54,495 nucleotides of DNA from CAZCGA01 sp964498075 (GTDB taxonomy: Bacteria > Desulfobacterota > Binatia > HRBIN30), in the NCBI GenBank assembly GCA_964498075.1, contig CAZCGA010000031.1, positions 1-54,495 on the forward strand, read 5' to 3'. The notes below the pieces were generated by a model, which searched no databases, was not told the origin of the DNA, and saw nothing but the letters and a program-made list of their open reading frames with translations. Position numbers and translations under genes: made by a program. Shown here piece by piece: positions 9,059 through 18,508 of this stretch (positions are counted from its first letter, which is position 1; every line of letters begins with the position of its first letter).

Positions 9059-12000
9059 GTGAGAGTCCGTTGGCAATGCTGCCCGATGTTGCTTGCAACC
9101 ATGCTCCTGGCCTGGACCGGCCGGATCAGCGCCGCAACCGCTGGCGACAGCAACGCGTTCGTCGGGTCGCAGACAGCGGACGCGACCGTCCGTACGGCCT
9201 CGGTCATTCTGGCGTGGGCAGAAAAGGTCGGCGTCGGCGGCAGCCAAGGCGCAGCCGACGTGTATCAGCTCGGCGACGGTAGCTTCAACGCGGCCGGGTA
9301 CACGAAGTCTTTCGGTGCGGGCGACGCAGACCTGTGGACGGTACGATTGGATTCCGCCGGGACCCCGGTGTCGCAGCGGGCGTACGGCGGAACGGGTCTC
9401 GACCTCATTACACAGTTGCGGCCAACTGCGGATGGCGGCTCGATCCTGGTCGGACTCACGACGTCCTTCGGCCCGGCTTTGCTCGATCCACTCGGGCAGG
9501 CCCCGCTGATCGTCAAGCTGGACGGAGGCGGCAACATCCAATGGCAGAACACGTACTCCGCGAGCGGCCGCGAGTGGGCCAACTCGGTTCGGCAGACGAG
9601 TGACGGCGGTTTCATTGTTGCGGGGGGCACCGACCCGGCGCCCTTCGGTGGCAATGACGAGCAAGCGACGCTGCTCAAGCTCGATGCGACTGGGAAGATT
9701 GTGTGGCAGCAGACGTTCGCCACCGCCGGCGGGCTGATGAGCGACGCGCTGGAGACCTCGGGTGGGTTCATCGCTGTCGCCCCAGCCTTCAGTGGCGCCG
9801 GACCGCAAGACATTCTCGTCCTGAAGCTCGACGCAAGCGGCCTGATCGTCTGGCAGAAGACGTACGGCGGTACTGGGAACGATACGCCCAGCGCGATCCA
9901 ACTGACGAGCGATGGCTACATCGTCGCCGGCAGCACCACCTCCTTCGGTGCGGGTGGAATGGACGCCTGGCTCCTCAAGCTCAACTTCGATGGCAGCGTG
10001 GCGTGGCAGCGGACCTATGGCGGCGCGGGTGACGACTCCGCGTCCTCGGTGCAGCTGACCAGCGACGGCTTCATCGTCGGCGGCGCCACCGTTTCGTTTG
10101 GGTCGACCGGGACGGACGCGTGGGTGTTCAATCTGGATGGTGTCGGGAACGTGCTCTGGCAGCGCCGCTACGACAGCGGCGGTACCCAGGACGATGCCCG
10201 AGCGGTGCGCCCGACCACGGACGGCGGCTACATCGTCGCCTCGTACGCGCCGGCGGGAGCACCCGGTCCGGACAACTTCTTCGTCCTGAAGCTCATGCCC
10301 GACGGCAGCATCAGTAGCCAGTGCCCGGCGGGCGTTGGGGCGGAGATTTTCAATGCGTCGGTGGCCAAGACCACCGTGAGTCCGGTCGACTCCGTGGTGG
10401 GCACCGCGACGTTCACGGCGACCGCGAGTGCGACGGCGCTGACGCTGACCGATACCAACGCGCAAGTGAACACGGTCTGCGGCAATGCGTGCGGTGACGG
10501 GGTGTTGGAATCCGGCGAGCAGTGCGACGACGGAAACAACCGCGACGGCGACTGTTGCTCAGCGGCCTGTCGTTTCGAGTCGTTCGGGAGCTCGTGCGCG
10601 GATGACGGCAATCCGTGTACCAACGAGCAATGCAACGGCGCCGGCACCTGTGCGCATCCGGACAACACGGACAACTGCGATGACGGCGACGCCTGTACGA
10701 CCGGCGACGCCTGCAGCGCCGGTGTGTGCGTTGGTCCGGCACGCAACTGCAACGACGGGGATCCGTGTACGGATGATGCCTGCATCTCACGGGCCGGCTG
10801 TGTGCACCCCGTCAACACCGGGCCGTGCGACGATGCCAACCCGTGCACCACAGGCGACACTTGCAGCAGCGGCCAGTGCATCGGCGGCCCGCCGCCCAGC
10901 TGTGACGATGGGAATCCGTGCACTGTGGATTCCTGCAGCGCCTTCATCGGCTGCGTGCGCGCGCCGGTGAGCTGCAGTGACGGCAACCCGTGCACCGACG
11001 ACGCCTGCGACCCGGCCAGTGGCTGCGTCTTCACCAACAACACCGGTACGTGCGAAGGCGACGGCAACCTCTGCACCGCTGAGCAGTGCGACGGCTCCGG
11101 ACACTGTGGGTTCGCCAGCAATCGTGCCCCAGGCACGAGCTGCGACGACGGCCGGTTCTGCAACGGCACCGATAGCTGCGACGACGCCGGGCAATGCGTC
11201 GGCAGCGGTGATCCGTGCCCCGGCACGGCGTGCAACACCTGCCAGGAGGCCGGGCCTTCGTGCTTCGATCCTGCCGGCGCGCAGTGCAACGACGACGACT
11301 CCGGCACCGTACGCGACGCGTGCAACGGCGCCGGCGTATGTGCGGGGCAAGCCGTGACCGGGAACTACGCGCTCTTGCGCTGGCCGCCGCCCCTCAGCGG
11401 CGAGCTCGGTACCGTGCTCGGCTGGGCGGCGCGCATCGAAGGCGATGTGTGCAGCGATGTCCTGCGCGCGCGGCGCTCGAGCCAGATCAACGGCGATGCG
11501 ATCGTTCCGAAGATGAATGGCACCGCGATGGCGTTCAGCCTGGCGAACCAGGTCACCCACAATCTCATCACCGCGGGCGGCAAGATCCTCGGGCGGTCGC
11601 ACGTAACCGTCGGCGGCCGCATCGATACCGTCGGTACGGCGCCCGAGCTCGGTGAATGTACCGCCGGGGCGTCGCGTGCCAGTGCGCGGCGCGACCTGTT
11701 CGCTCAACTGCCCGTCAGCTCCGGCTTCGCCGTCGGCACGATCGTCGTGCAGCCGCGCGGTGTCCGGCGGATTCCCAGCAGCGGGATGCTGGGCGCGGGC
11801 CGAACGGTGATCGACACGAACGCCATCCGTCTGGCCCGCAGCGCCAGGGTGCGGCTCGTCGGCGGCCCCGACACCGATCAGGTGATCGTGCGCGTCAAGG
11901 GCAGCATGAAGTTGTTCATCAACTCGGCGATCGAGCTGGAAGGGTTGGCGCCGGAGAAAGTGTTGTTCCTGGTGGATGGACCGGCAACGTTGCTGCGCAG

Positions 12001-12145
12001 CGCCCGTGTCGGCGGCACTGTGTTCGCGACGGGGCGTCTCTTCTGCGGGTGGAGCACCAGCATCGACGGAGCCTTGCTGTCGGACCGGCGCATCTCCGTC
12101 CTGCGTTCGTCCGTCGTCAACCTGCATCCGTTCGCCGGCTGGTGA
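9059..12145 (+). CDS. Large secreted propeller / Cys-rich repeat protein
   Basis: 1028 aa, function unknown. GTG 9059 is chosen because GGAGG lies 7 bp upstream and it opens a signal peptide ending ISAATA. Residues 50-420 hold repeats of about 50 residues with the pattern IVWQKTYGG, D-A-SIQLTSDGGFIVAGST, SFGAG-D-W-LKLD, a beta-propeller type often seen in exported proteins. Residues 470-770 are Cys-rich: one Myxococcus-type repeat (GDGVLESGEQCDDGNN) and then many C-DGNPCT-D-C / GDACS-G-C units resembling the Cys-rich stalks of surface proteins. Residues 780-1028 form a separate beta-rich domain (VLFLVDGPATLLRSARVGG) like those of polymer-forming or adhesive proteins. It needs many disulfides, so it is probably surface-exposed. 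Confidence 0.8.
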   Translation: MRVRWQCCPMLLATMLLAWTGRISAATAGDSNAFVGSQTADATVRTASVILAWAEKVGVGGSQGAADVYQLGDGSFNAAGYTKSFGAGDADLWTVRLDSAGTPVSQRAYGGTGLDLITQLRPTADGGSILVGLTTSFGPALLDPLGQAPLIVKLDGGGNIQWQNTYSASGREWANSVRQTSDGGFIVAGGTDPAPFGGNDEQATLLKLDATGKIVWQQTFATAGGLMSDALETSGGFIAVAPAFSGAGPQDILVLKLDASGLIVWQKTYGGTGNDTPSAIQLTSDGYIVAGSTTSFGAGGMDAWLLKLNFDGSVAWQRTYGGAGDDSASSVQLTSDGFIVGGATVSFGSTGTDAWVFNLDGVGNVLWQRRYDSGGTQDDARAVRPTTDGGYIVASYAPAGAPGPDNFFVLKLMPDGSISSQCPAGVGAEIFNASVAKTTVSPVDSVVGTATFTATASATALTLTDTNAQVNTVCGNACGDGVLESGEQCDDGNNRDGDCCSAACRFESFGSSCADDGNPCTNEQCNGAGTCAHPDNTDNCDDGDACTTGDACSAGVCVGPARNCNDGDPCTDDACISRAGCVHPVNTGPCDDANPCTTGDTCSSGQCIGGPPPSCDDGNPCTVDSCSAFIGCVRAPVSCSDGNPCTDDACDPASGCVFTNNTGTCEGDGNLCTAEQCDGSGHCGFASNRAPGTSCDDGRFCNGTDSCDDAGQCVGSGDPCPGTACNTCQEAGPSCFDPAGAQCNDDDSGTVRDACNGAGVCAGQAVTGNYALLRWPPPLSGELGTVLGWAARIEGDVCSDVLRARRSSQINGDAIVPKMNGTAMAFSLANQVTHNLITAGGKILGRSHVTVGGRIDTVGTAPELGECTAGASRASARRDLFAQLPVSSGFAVGTIVVQPRGVRRIPSSGMLGAGRTVIDTNAIRLARSARVRLVGGPDTDQVIVRVKGSMKLFINSAIELEGLAPEKVLFLVDGPATLLRSARVGGTVFATGRLFCGWSTSIDGALLSDRRISVLRSSVVNLHPFAGW

Positions 12146-12269
12146 CACGAGCGCCTTCACCACCCCGCGCGCGATCGAGCTTGAAGAATCTTCCGGTGCA
12201 GTTGATGCTCAGGCCCATGCAGCCGCAGCCACAGGAGCCTGCATCGCTTTCCCGGGCGGACCAGAGCGC

Positions 12270-14915
12270 GTGAACCCGAAAACCGCATGCCCGGTGTCTA
12301 CCGCCGCCCGGGTAGTCATCGCCCTCGCCGTGTCCCTGTGTGCGGTGCCGCAGTCGGCGTCGGCTGCGCCGCGGCCGACGCCGACGGATCGACCCACGAT
12401 CACACCACGCCGGTTCACACCGCCGACCGCGACGGAAACGCCGACACCCGAGGCGACACCGACCGAACCCCCCGGCGGTCCCCCGACCTCTTCACCCACC
12501 TTCACGCCGGAAGGCCCCACCCCGACGCCGACCGATGCTTTTGGGCCGGAAAACACCGAAACCCCCGCACCGCCGGCGCTCACGCCGGTATCCTTCCGCG
12601 AGGGAAACAGCTTCGAGGTCGGCACGGCGCCGGCCGGTCTAGCCGCGGGGAACTTCAATACCAAGCCCGACACCCGCGGCAACGTCGATACCTTCCTTGA
12701 TCTCATCGTCGCCGATCGTGACGCCGGAACGGTGCGCTGGCTGCAAGGCCGCGGTAACGGCAGCTTCCTGGCGCGAGCGCCGGTGCGGGTCGGGTCGGAG
12801 CCCGTGGCCATCACGGTTGGAGACTTCGACCTGGACGGCGCACTCGATGCCGTGACCGCCAACGCCGGCGATGGCACCGTCTCCGTGTTGTTCGGCAAGG
12901 GCGACGGCAAGTTCGACAGTGCGGTCACAGTTCCCGTCGCGACCGAGCCGAGTGCGCTACTGACGATCGCCGGCGGGCTGGCGGTGGCCGATGTCGGTTC
13001 CGGGACTGTGGTCCTGGTGGCGATCGGGACCGACCGCTCGGTGCGGGTTGTCGGTCAGGTTCCGGTCGGTGCGCAGCCGGTCGCCCTGGCGCTCGGCGAC
13101 CTCAACCAAGATGATCTGCCGGACCTGGTGGTGGCGAATCAGGGCGACAACACGATCTCCGTCCTCCTGGCAACCGATACGCTGGCGTTTGCGCCTGGGC
13201 CGGTGGTGACGACCGGACGGCGTCCGTCCGGCGTTGCGTTGGCCGACGTCAATGACGACGGGAAGCTCGACTTGGCGGTGAGCGAGCGCGCCGACGATAC
13301 GGTGTCGTGGGCGTTCGGCGATGGTAGTGGCCGGTTTGGAATGCGCATGACCCGTGGCGTGGGCATGTCACCGAGCGCGGTGACCATCGCCGACGTCACC
13401 GGCGACGACATCAACGACATCCTGATCGCCAATGCGGATTCCAACGACCTGATGGTGCTGGCCGGGAGAGGTCTCGGCGAGTTCGTGGTGAGCTCGCGTC
13501 TCGTGGTCGGCCGTGGGCCGAGCGCCGTCCTCGTCGGACAGTTCGATGCCAACGTGAACCTCGACGTCGCCGTTGCCGACACCACCGGCGGCACCGTCAC
13601 GCTGCTACGCGGCCGCGGGGGCGGAGCCTTTCTGGCGGGGTTGAACTTTCCCACCGATCGGATGCCCGCTCAGGTCACGACGGGCGATTTCAATCACGAC
13701 GACAACCTGGATGCCGCGGTGGTCAACACGGCGAGCAATAGTCTCATGCTGCTGCCCGGCAACGGTCGGGGGAGCCTCGGCGCCCCCGCCCGCTTTGCCG
13801 CCGGCACCGCGCCGATCGCCGTGGCGAGCGGCGACTTTACGGGTGACGCCGGGCTTGACGCCGTCGTCGCGAACAGCGGCACACCGTCGCTCTTGCTGTT
13901 CCGCAACAACGGCAGTGGCGCGTTCGCGGCGGCGACGTCGATTGGTGTCGGTGAAGAGGTCGGGGCGCTGCACTCCGTCGAGCTGAACGGCGACGGGCGC
14001 ATGGATCTGGTGGCTGCGCAGCCCGGCGCGGATCGCGTCGCCGTCCTCCTCGGAGGTGAGGCGGACTTCGCGAGCCCGAGCTTCGTCGGTTTGGATGGCA
14101 GCCCGGTTGCACTGAGCGCCGCCGACGTCGATGTCGACGGCAAAGCGGACGTGCTCGCCGCGGTGGTGGCGTCGTCGGGAATCGAGGGTATCGACGTGTT
14201 GCTCGGCAACGCCGACGGCACCTTCCGCGGCCCCATTCTGAACCCGCTGCCCGAAGACCCTCTGGATCTGGCCGTCGGCGACTTCGATGAGGACGGTATT
14301 CCCGACGTGGCCGTGCTCAGCGCTACGACGCGCACCGTGAGGGTCATCAAAGGCAGCGGTGATGGGCGCTTCGAAACCGAGCTCGCCCAGATCCAAGCGC
14401 CGAGAAACCCCGCCGGCATCTCCGCTGCTGACCTGAACGTTGATGGCCACATGGATCTGGTCATCGGCAGCAGCTCGGACGACGTGTTCGTTGTGTTTTC
14501 CAGCAATGGCGCCGGCGTGTTCGACGGCGGTCGCCGATTCGCCGCCGGGCACGAGCCGGTCACAGTGACGGTCGGCGATTTCAGCAGTGATCGGTTGCCC
14601 GACGTGCTGACGGTGAACCGGGCTGGTCAGAATGTCTCGCTGGTGCGCAACAACACGCGCAACACGCCACTGGCTCCCACCCTCGGACCAGGCACGCCGT
14701 CGCCGACACTGGCGCCGACCCTGGGTCCTAGCACGCCGTCGCCGACGGTAACGCCCCGTCCCACCAAGACGCCGCGGCCGACGCCAACCGAGAAGGCGTC
14801 AGCCGCCGCCAAGGCCTGCGCGATCACGCCCGGCGAATCGTCACCGGACCTGTGGCCGTGGCTCGGGGTCGCCGTGATGCAGGTGGCGCTGGCGCGCCGC
14901 CGTCGAAGACCGTAG
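12270..14915 (+). CDS. FG-GAP/VCBS repeat surface protein with Cys-TM C-terminal tail
   Basis: 881 aa. GTG 12270 starts a clear signal peptide (VVIALAVSLCAVP, cut after SASA); no strong ribosome site is seen. A Pro/Thr linker (40-105) is followed by about 12 FG-GAP/VCBS-type repeats with Ca-binding loops such as VGDFDLDGALDAV, LGDLNQDDLPDLV and VGDFDEDGIPDV, likely folding as one or more beta-propellers. A second linker (TPSPT, TPRPTKTPRPTPT) leads to the ending KACAITPGESSPDLW, a hydrophobic stretch and ARRRRRP. That ending resembles sorting tails such as MYXO-CTERM and recurs in three other proteins here. It converges on the minus-strand operon with 21 bp between. Confidence 0.85.
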   Translation: MNPKTACPVSTAARVVIALAVSLCAVPQSASAAPRPTPTDRPTITPRRFTPPTATETPTPEATPTEPPGGPPTSSPTFTPEGPTPTPTDAFGPENTETPAPPALTPVSFREGNSFEVGTAPAGLAAGNFNTKPDTRGNVDTFLDLIVADRDAGTVRWLQGRGNGSFLARAPVRVGSEPVAITVGDFDLDGALDAVTANAGDGTVSVLFGKGDGKFDSAVTVPVATEPSALLTIAGGLAVADVGSGTVVLVAIGTDRSVRVVGQVPVGAQPVALALGDLNQDDLPDLVVANQGDNTISVLLATDTLAFAPGPVVTTGRRPSGVALADVNDDGKLDLAVSERADDTVSWAFGDGSGRFGMRMTRGVGMSPSAVTIADVTGDDINDILIANADSNDLMVLAGRGLGEFVVSSRLVVGRGPSAVLVGQFDANVNLDVAVADTTGGTVTLLRGRGGGAFLAGLNFPTDRMPAQVTTGDFNHDDNLDAAVVNTASNSLMLLPGNGRGSLGAPARFAAGTAPIAVASGDFTGDAGLDAVVANSGTPSLLLFRNNGSGAFAAATSIGVGEEVGALHSVELNGDGRMDLVAAQPGADRVAVLLGGEADFASPSFVGLDGSPVALSAADVDVDGKADVLAAVVASSGIEGIDVLLGNADGTFRGPILNPLPEDPLDLAVGDFDEDGIPDVAVLSATTRTVRVIKGSGDGRFETELAQIQAPRNPAGISAADLNVDGHMDLVIGSSSDDVFVVFSSNGAGVFDGGRRFAAGHEPVTVTVGDFSSDRLPDVLTVNRAGQNVSLVRNNTRNTPLAPTLGPGTPSPTLAPTLGPSTPSPTVTPRPTKTPRPTPTEKASAAAKACAITPGESSPDLWPWLGVAVMQVALARRRRRP

Positions 14916-14936
14916 CTGGATCGCAGGAACGTTCGG

Positions 14937-16352
14937 TCAGAGCGGCGCGCCGATGGCGTACACGCGGCCGTCGTCCGCGCCGACGTACACCGTGCCGTCA
15001 CTGCCGATTGCCGGCGACGAGCGGATGGGGGCGCGCGCTACGCCCGTGCAACTCTCCGCCGGGGTGAACACAACCGGCGTGCCGAAGGTATTTTCCTGAT
15101 CGGGCACGAAATACACGTGGCCGCCGTTCGATCCGACGACCACTGTCCGGTCTCCGCCATTGGTAGCTACGGCTGGTGAGGAGACGATGGGGGTGCGCTC
15201 ACACAGTCCATCGCCAGCCCGTTGCGCTGAGTCGCACTCGCTCTGCGTAGTGCACGCGCGGCCGGCCGTGGCGGCAGGACTGGCACACGTCCCCGCGCTG
15301 GGGAACGTCCATTCGATGCAACCCGTGTCCGTGCGCACGGCGTAGAGGTTGCCGTCCTCTGATCCGACGTAGAGGTGGCCCCCCGCAAGCGCCGGCGAGG
15401 AACTGATCCGTCCGACCTGGGGGGGATTCCGTCCGGGACAATCATCACCGGTGAAGCTGAAGCCTGCGACGGGCTTGCCGTTGCTGTCGATCTTGAAGAT
15501 GCGCCCGGCTACGTCAGTGACGTAGATCGCCGCCGTGGTGCCGTTGGTGACCTCGACGACGGGAGCGGCGACGATGGGTGCGGAAGCGGAGAACACCCAC
15601 TTCACGATGCCATCTGGCTGTATGGCGCGCAGTTGGTTGTCGTCGGTGCCGAAGTAGACGGTCCCGTCAGGGCCAATCGCCGGCGACGACTCCAGGCCGA
15701 TCGTCGACAGGCTGAAGCGCGCGACGCCGTTCGGGCAGACACCGGAGAACAGGCCGCTCAAGTCCGCCACGTACAGCGTACCGTCCGCGCCCAGGGTTGG
15801 TGCGGCGCTCACGAAGGCGGTGGACAGAAAAGGCCAATTCGTCGGCTGCGCATTTCCCTGCTCGTCGAGCGCCGCGAGCCGGCCATCGCCGCCGCCGACG
15901 AACACGGCTTCCGGGGAGCCGGGTAAGCCCTCGCGCAAGCCCAACAGCGCCGCGCCGGTGATCGGCTGCTGCAGATTCGTTGAGAAGTTGAAGGTGCTGC
16001 GCAGCTCGCCGTCGGCGGTCTGTATGGCGTAGAGCGCCCCGTCCGTCGATCCGACGTAGACCAGATCCTCCACCGCGTTGAGCACGGGGGATGCGGGAAA
16101 CGGCCCTTTCGGCGGCAGGGGTGGCGCGGGAAAGACCCACCGGCACTGCGCCTGCGCCGCAGTGCTTGGGATCTCTGCATTCTCGACCGCGCCGGTGTTC
16201 CGCACGTCGTGCCGAAACTTCGGCCACGCCGACGGCGCCAGCATGGCCGGGTCCTTGAAGCTGCACTGCGGCGAGTTGTCACCTCCGCCCGAGCAGCCGG
16301 CAACCGTGGAGCTGAGCAGGGCGATGAGCGAGAGGTACGCGCGCGCCTTCAT
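14937..16352 (-). CDS. PQQ-like beta-propeller lipoprotein
   Basis: 471 aa. The lipobox TVAGC (Cys20) marks a lipoprotein, followed by a Gly/Ser linker and the block WPKFRHDVRNTGA typical of PQQ-like quinoprotein propellers. Blades carry the signatures ASPVLNAVEDLVYVGSTDG-LYAI, SSPAIGPDGTVYFGTDD and RSSPAIGSDGTVYVGADDG. No dehydrogenase catalytic residues are visible, so it is probably a structural or binding propeller (BamB-like in fold only). It overlaps its upstream paralogue by 4 bp (ATGA), so the two are likely co-translated and may be partners. Confidence 0.85.
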   Translation of the reverse strand: MKARAYLSLIALLSSTVAGCSGGGDNSPQCSFKDPAMLAPSAWPKFRHDVRNTGAVENAEIPSTAAQAQCRWVFPAPPLPPKGPFPASPVLNAVEDLVYVGSTDGALYAIQTADGELRSTFNFSTNLQQPITGAALLGLREGLPGSPEAVFVGGGDGRLAALDEQGNAQPTNWPFLSTAFVSAAPTLGADGTLYVADLSGLFSGVCPNGVARFSLSTIGLESSPAIGPDGTVYFGTDDNQLRAIQPDGIVKWVFSASAPIVAAPVVEVTNGTTAAIYVTDVAGRIFKIDSNGKPVAGFSFTGDDCPGRNPPQVGRISSSPALAGGHLYVGSEDGNLYAVRTDTGCIEWTFPSAGTCASPAATAGRACTTQSECDSAQRAGDGLCERTPIVSSPAVATNGGDRTVVVGSNGGHVYFVPDQENTFGTPVVFTPAESCTGVARAPIRSSPAIGSDGTVYVGADDGRVYAIGAPL

Positions 16353-17869
16353 GGCAGCGCCGGCGTTGCGGTGGGTGTTGGCACCGGGGTTCCCCCCACG
16401 GCGTAGAGCATGCCGTCATCGGCGCCGACGTACACGGTGCCGTCACCGCCAATGGATGGTGAGGATCGGATCGGCTGATCGGTGAGCACGACCGGCCAGC
16501 CGTCCGGCTCGACGCCGGTGGCTGTGTTCACCGCGTGCAGCTTGCCGGTGGTGTCTCCGAAGACCAGATAGCCGTCGCTCGACAAGGCGGGAGACGAGAG
16601 CACCGCGGCGCCGGGATCGAGCGGCACGGCCACCGGGACCGGCTCGGCGACGGGAGCCGCCTGGTCGACGTCGATGACCAGGACGCGACCCGACCTGGTA
16701 ACGCCGAAGAGGCGATCCAGGGAGAGCAGCGGCGTTGGGGTTGCCGTGGGCATGATTGCGCGAGACCCTGTGGGCGTGGGTGTAGGGGAGGGCGTGTCCG
16801 TTGGTGTCATCAGTGCCTGCCGCCCGAAGGCCAGCGATGCGGCGAAGCCGGATACATCTCCGTCCGGTGCCGGAACGCGCCAGCGAAACGTGCCGTCGGG
16901 GTTGACGGCGGTGATCTCACCCGCGGCCGTTCCGGTGTAGACGACGTTCGCGCTCAGAGGTGATGCGGTGAACGGAACTCGTGGGTCACTGCGCTCGCCG
17001 GCGGTGGCTATCCGGAACTTCCACTTCAGCGTACCGTCGGCAGCCAAGGCGTAGAGGTTGTCGTCGGCCGCGGTGAAGTAGACGGCGTCCGCGATGCCGA
17101 GTGCCGGTGACGACGTGATCGCCCCCCCCAAATCTGCAGGATCGCCCGGCAGCGGGAATTGCCAGCGGACCGTGCCGTCGCTGTTGACGGCGTACAGCTT
17201 GCCCACCGAGCGGGTCGTTCCGGCTTGCTCGATCGTGACTTGGGCGCCGATGAACGTGCCGGCCACGGTGAGGGTGACCGGGTTGACGGTGAACGAGGGC
17301 GACGATACGAAAGCCGCGCTGCGGACCACCGCGTTGCTGCTGAAGTCTGCGCCACGAGGCCGGAAACATACCGTGCACGTCGGTGGGGCCGTCCCGACCG
17401 CTTCGAAGGCGAACAAGCCGCCACGCTCCTGGTCCTTGAAACCCGAGCCAATGAAGAGGCTGGTCGTGGGGCTCAAGGTGTACACGCCGGGCGAGGAGAT
17501 CAGCGTGCCGAGGTCTTGCTGACCCGGCGGGCAGATGCTGCAGGTCGTCACCCGCCAGCGGACGGTTCCCGACGCTTCCACGGCGGCGAAGGTGCTGCCC
17601 TCACTACCGACGTATACCGTGCCGTCGATGTCGATGGCCGGGGAACCGGTGATGCGCGCGGGCGTCCCCTCGTCGACCTGCACCATCCACTGGTTCATGC
17701 CTGGGTTACTGCCGACCGCGCCGCTGGCAGCGCCGCTGTTGCTGAGATCGTGACGAAACTTCTCCCACGGAGAAAGAGGCCCTGTGGTACTCCCGCCGCC
17801 GCCGCCGCCGCTGCAGCTGCAGACAACGGTCAGCGAGAGCAGTGCCATTGCCACGCGCGTCACGTTCAT
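16349..17869 (-). CDS. PQQ-like beta-propeller lipoprotein (paralogue)
   Basis: 506 aa. The signal peptide ends LTVVCSC, with Cys19 the probable lipidated residue, then a poly-Gly linker and WEKFRHDLSNSGAA, matching the next gene. Propeller blades include GSPAIDIDGTVYVGSEG, GKLYAVNSDGTVRWQFPLPG and RSSPSIGGDGTVYVGADDG. A Pro/Thr insert (TPTDTPSPTPTPTG) splits the propeller near residue 365, and a second PT stretch ends the protein. It begins 34 bp after the methyltransferase gene on the same strand. The pair probably arose by duplication. Confidence 0.85.
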   Translation of the reverse strand: MNVTRVAMALLSLTVVCSCSGGGGGGSTTGPLSPWEKFRHDLSNSGAASGAVGSNPGMNQWMVQVDEGTPARITGSPAIDIDGTVYVGSEGSTFAAVEASGTVRWRVTTCSICPPGQQDLGTLISSPGVYTLSPTTSLFIGSGFKDQERGGLFAFEAVGTAPPTCTVCFRPRGADFSSNAVVRSAAFVSSPSFTVNPVTLTVAGTFIGAQVTIEQAGTTRSVGKLYAVNSDGTVRWQFPLPGDPADLGGAITSSPALGIADAVYFTAADDNLYALAADGTLKWKFRIATAGERSDPRVPFTASPLSANVVYTGTAAGEITAVNPDGTFRWRVPAPDGDVSGFAASLAFGRQALMTPTDTPSPTPTPTGSRAIMPTATPTPLLSLDRLFGVTRSGRVLVIDVDQAAPVAEPVPVAVPLDPGAAVLSSPALSSDGYLVFGDTTGKLHAVNTATGVEPDGWPVVLTDQPIRSSPSIGGDGTVYVGADDGMLYAVGGTPVPTPTATPALP

Positions 17870-17903
17870 CGTTGCGGGGACTTGTCACAGCGCACTGGAA
17901 AAC

Positions 17904-18488
17904 TCAATCCTGGTGCCCCACCGGTCGGCGCACGATCGCGCGGGCGAGGTACGCGGGCTCGGGCCGTGCGGGCAGCAAGCCCTCCTCGTAGACCAGGATC
18001 TCGCAGCGCGAGAAGGCGGCGCGCAGCTCGCCTGGCTGCAGCAGGAAGTGCGGATTGCGGATGTGCCCGATCGTTTCCTGGCCGGCAAGAAACGTTTCGA
18101 AGAGGATGATGCCGCCGGGTCTGACGGCGCGCTGCATCGGCAGGAACAACGAGCGCTGCAGGTAGCGGATGTTGATGATCGCGTCGTAGCGCGAAGCCGG
18201 AAGGGGAAACGCCTCCAGATCGGCTTGGATGACCCGCACATCGAGGTGTTCCGCCCGGGCCGCCGCGTCGGCGATGTGCAAGCCGGCGAATGAAATGTCG
18301 ACGGCGTCGACGACGCAGCCACGGCGGGCAAGGAACAGCGCGTTGCGCCCGCGGCCGGCGGCGATGTCCAACACCCGTCCGCGCATGAGATCGGCGTGCG
18401 CTGCCAAGAACTCGGACGGCGGGTCGGTGGCGCAGCGATGACCCGCAGTGTAGCGTGCCTCCCAGCGCTGGCGATCTGCATCGGACAT
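17904..18488 (-). CDS. SAM-dependent methyltransferase (TehB/class I type)
   Basis: 194 aa. The S-adenosylmethionine site is seen in GRVLDIAAGRGRNALFLA (motif I), followed by VDAVDIS, ADLEAFPLP and the YDAIINIRYLQRSLF segment. The RPGGIILFETF strand is typical of class I methyltransferases. Sequence style (W-RY-G, PP-E-FL at the N-terminus) is like small TehB-type enzymes. The substrate is unknown. ATG 18488 (MSDADRQRWEARY) fits the family start. It lies 20 bp after comF in the same direction. Confidence 0.88.
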   Translation of the reverse strand: MSDADRQRWEARYTAGHRCATDPPSEFLAAHADLMRGRVLDIAAGRGRNALFLARRGCVVDAVDISFAGLHIADAAARAEHLDVRVIQADLEAFPLPASRYDAIINIRYLQRSLFLPMQRAVRPGGIILFETFLAGQETIGHIRNPHFLLQPGELRAAFSRCEILVYEEGLLPARPEPAYLARAIVRRPVGHQD

Positions 18489-18508
18489 CGGAACGGGGCT
18501 GGGCGGGT

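Noticed and set aside
8783..10465. 560-codon minus-strand open frame opposite the 9059 gene
   Set aside because: Arg/Gly/Ala-rich shadow of a GC-rich repeat gene; no domain, and the plus strand has a signal peptide, ribosome site and clear repeats.
10480..11340. Regular Cys-rich DNA periodicity
   Set aside because: Explained by protein-level Cys-rich repeats within one intact ORF.
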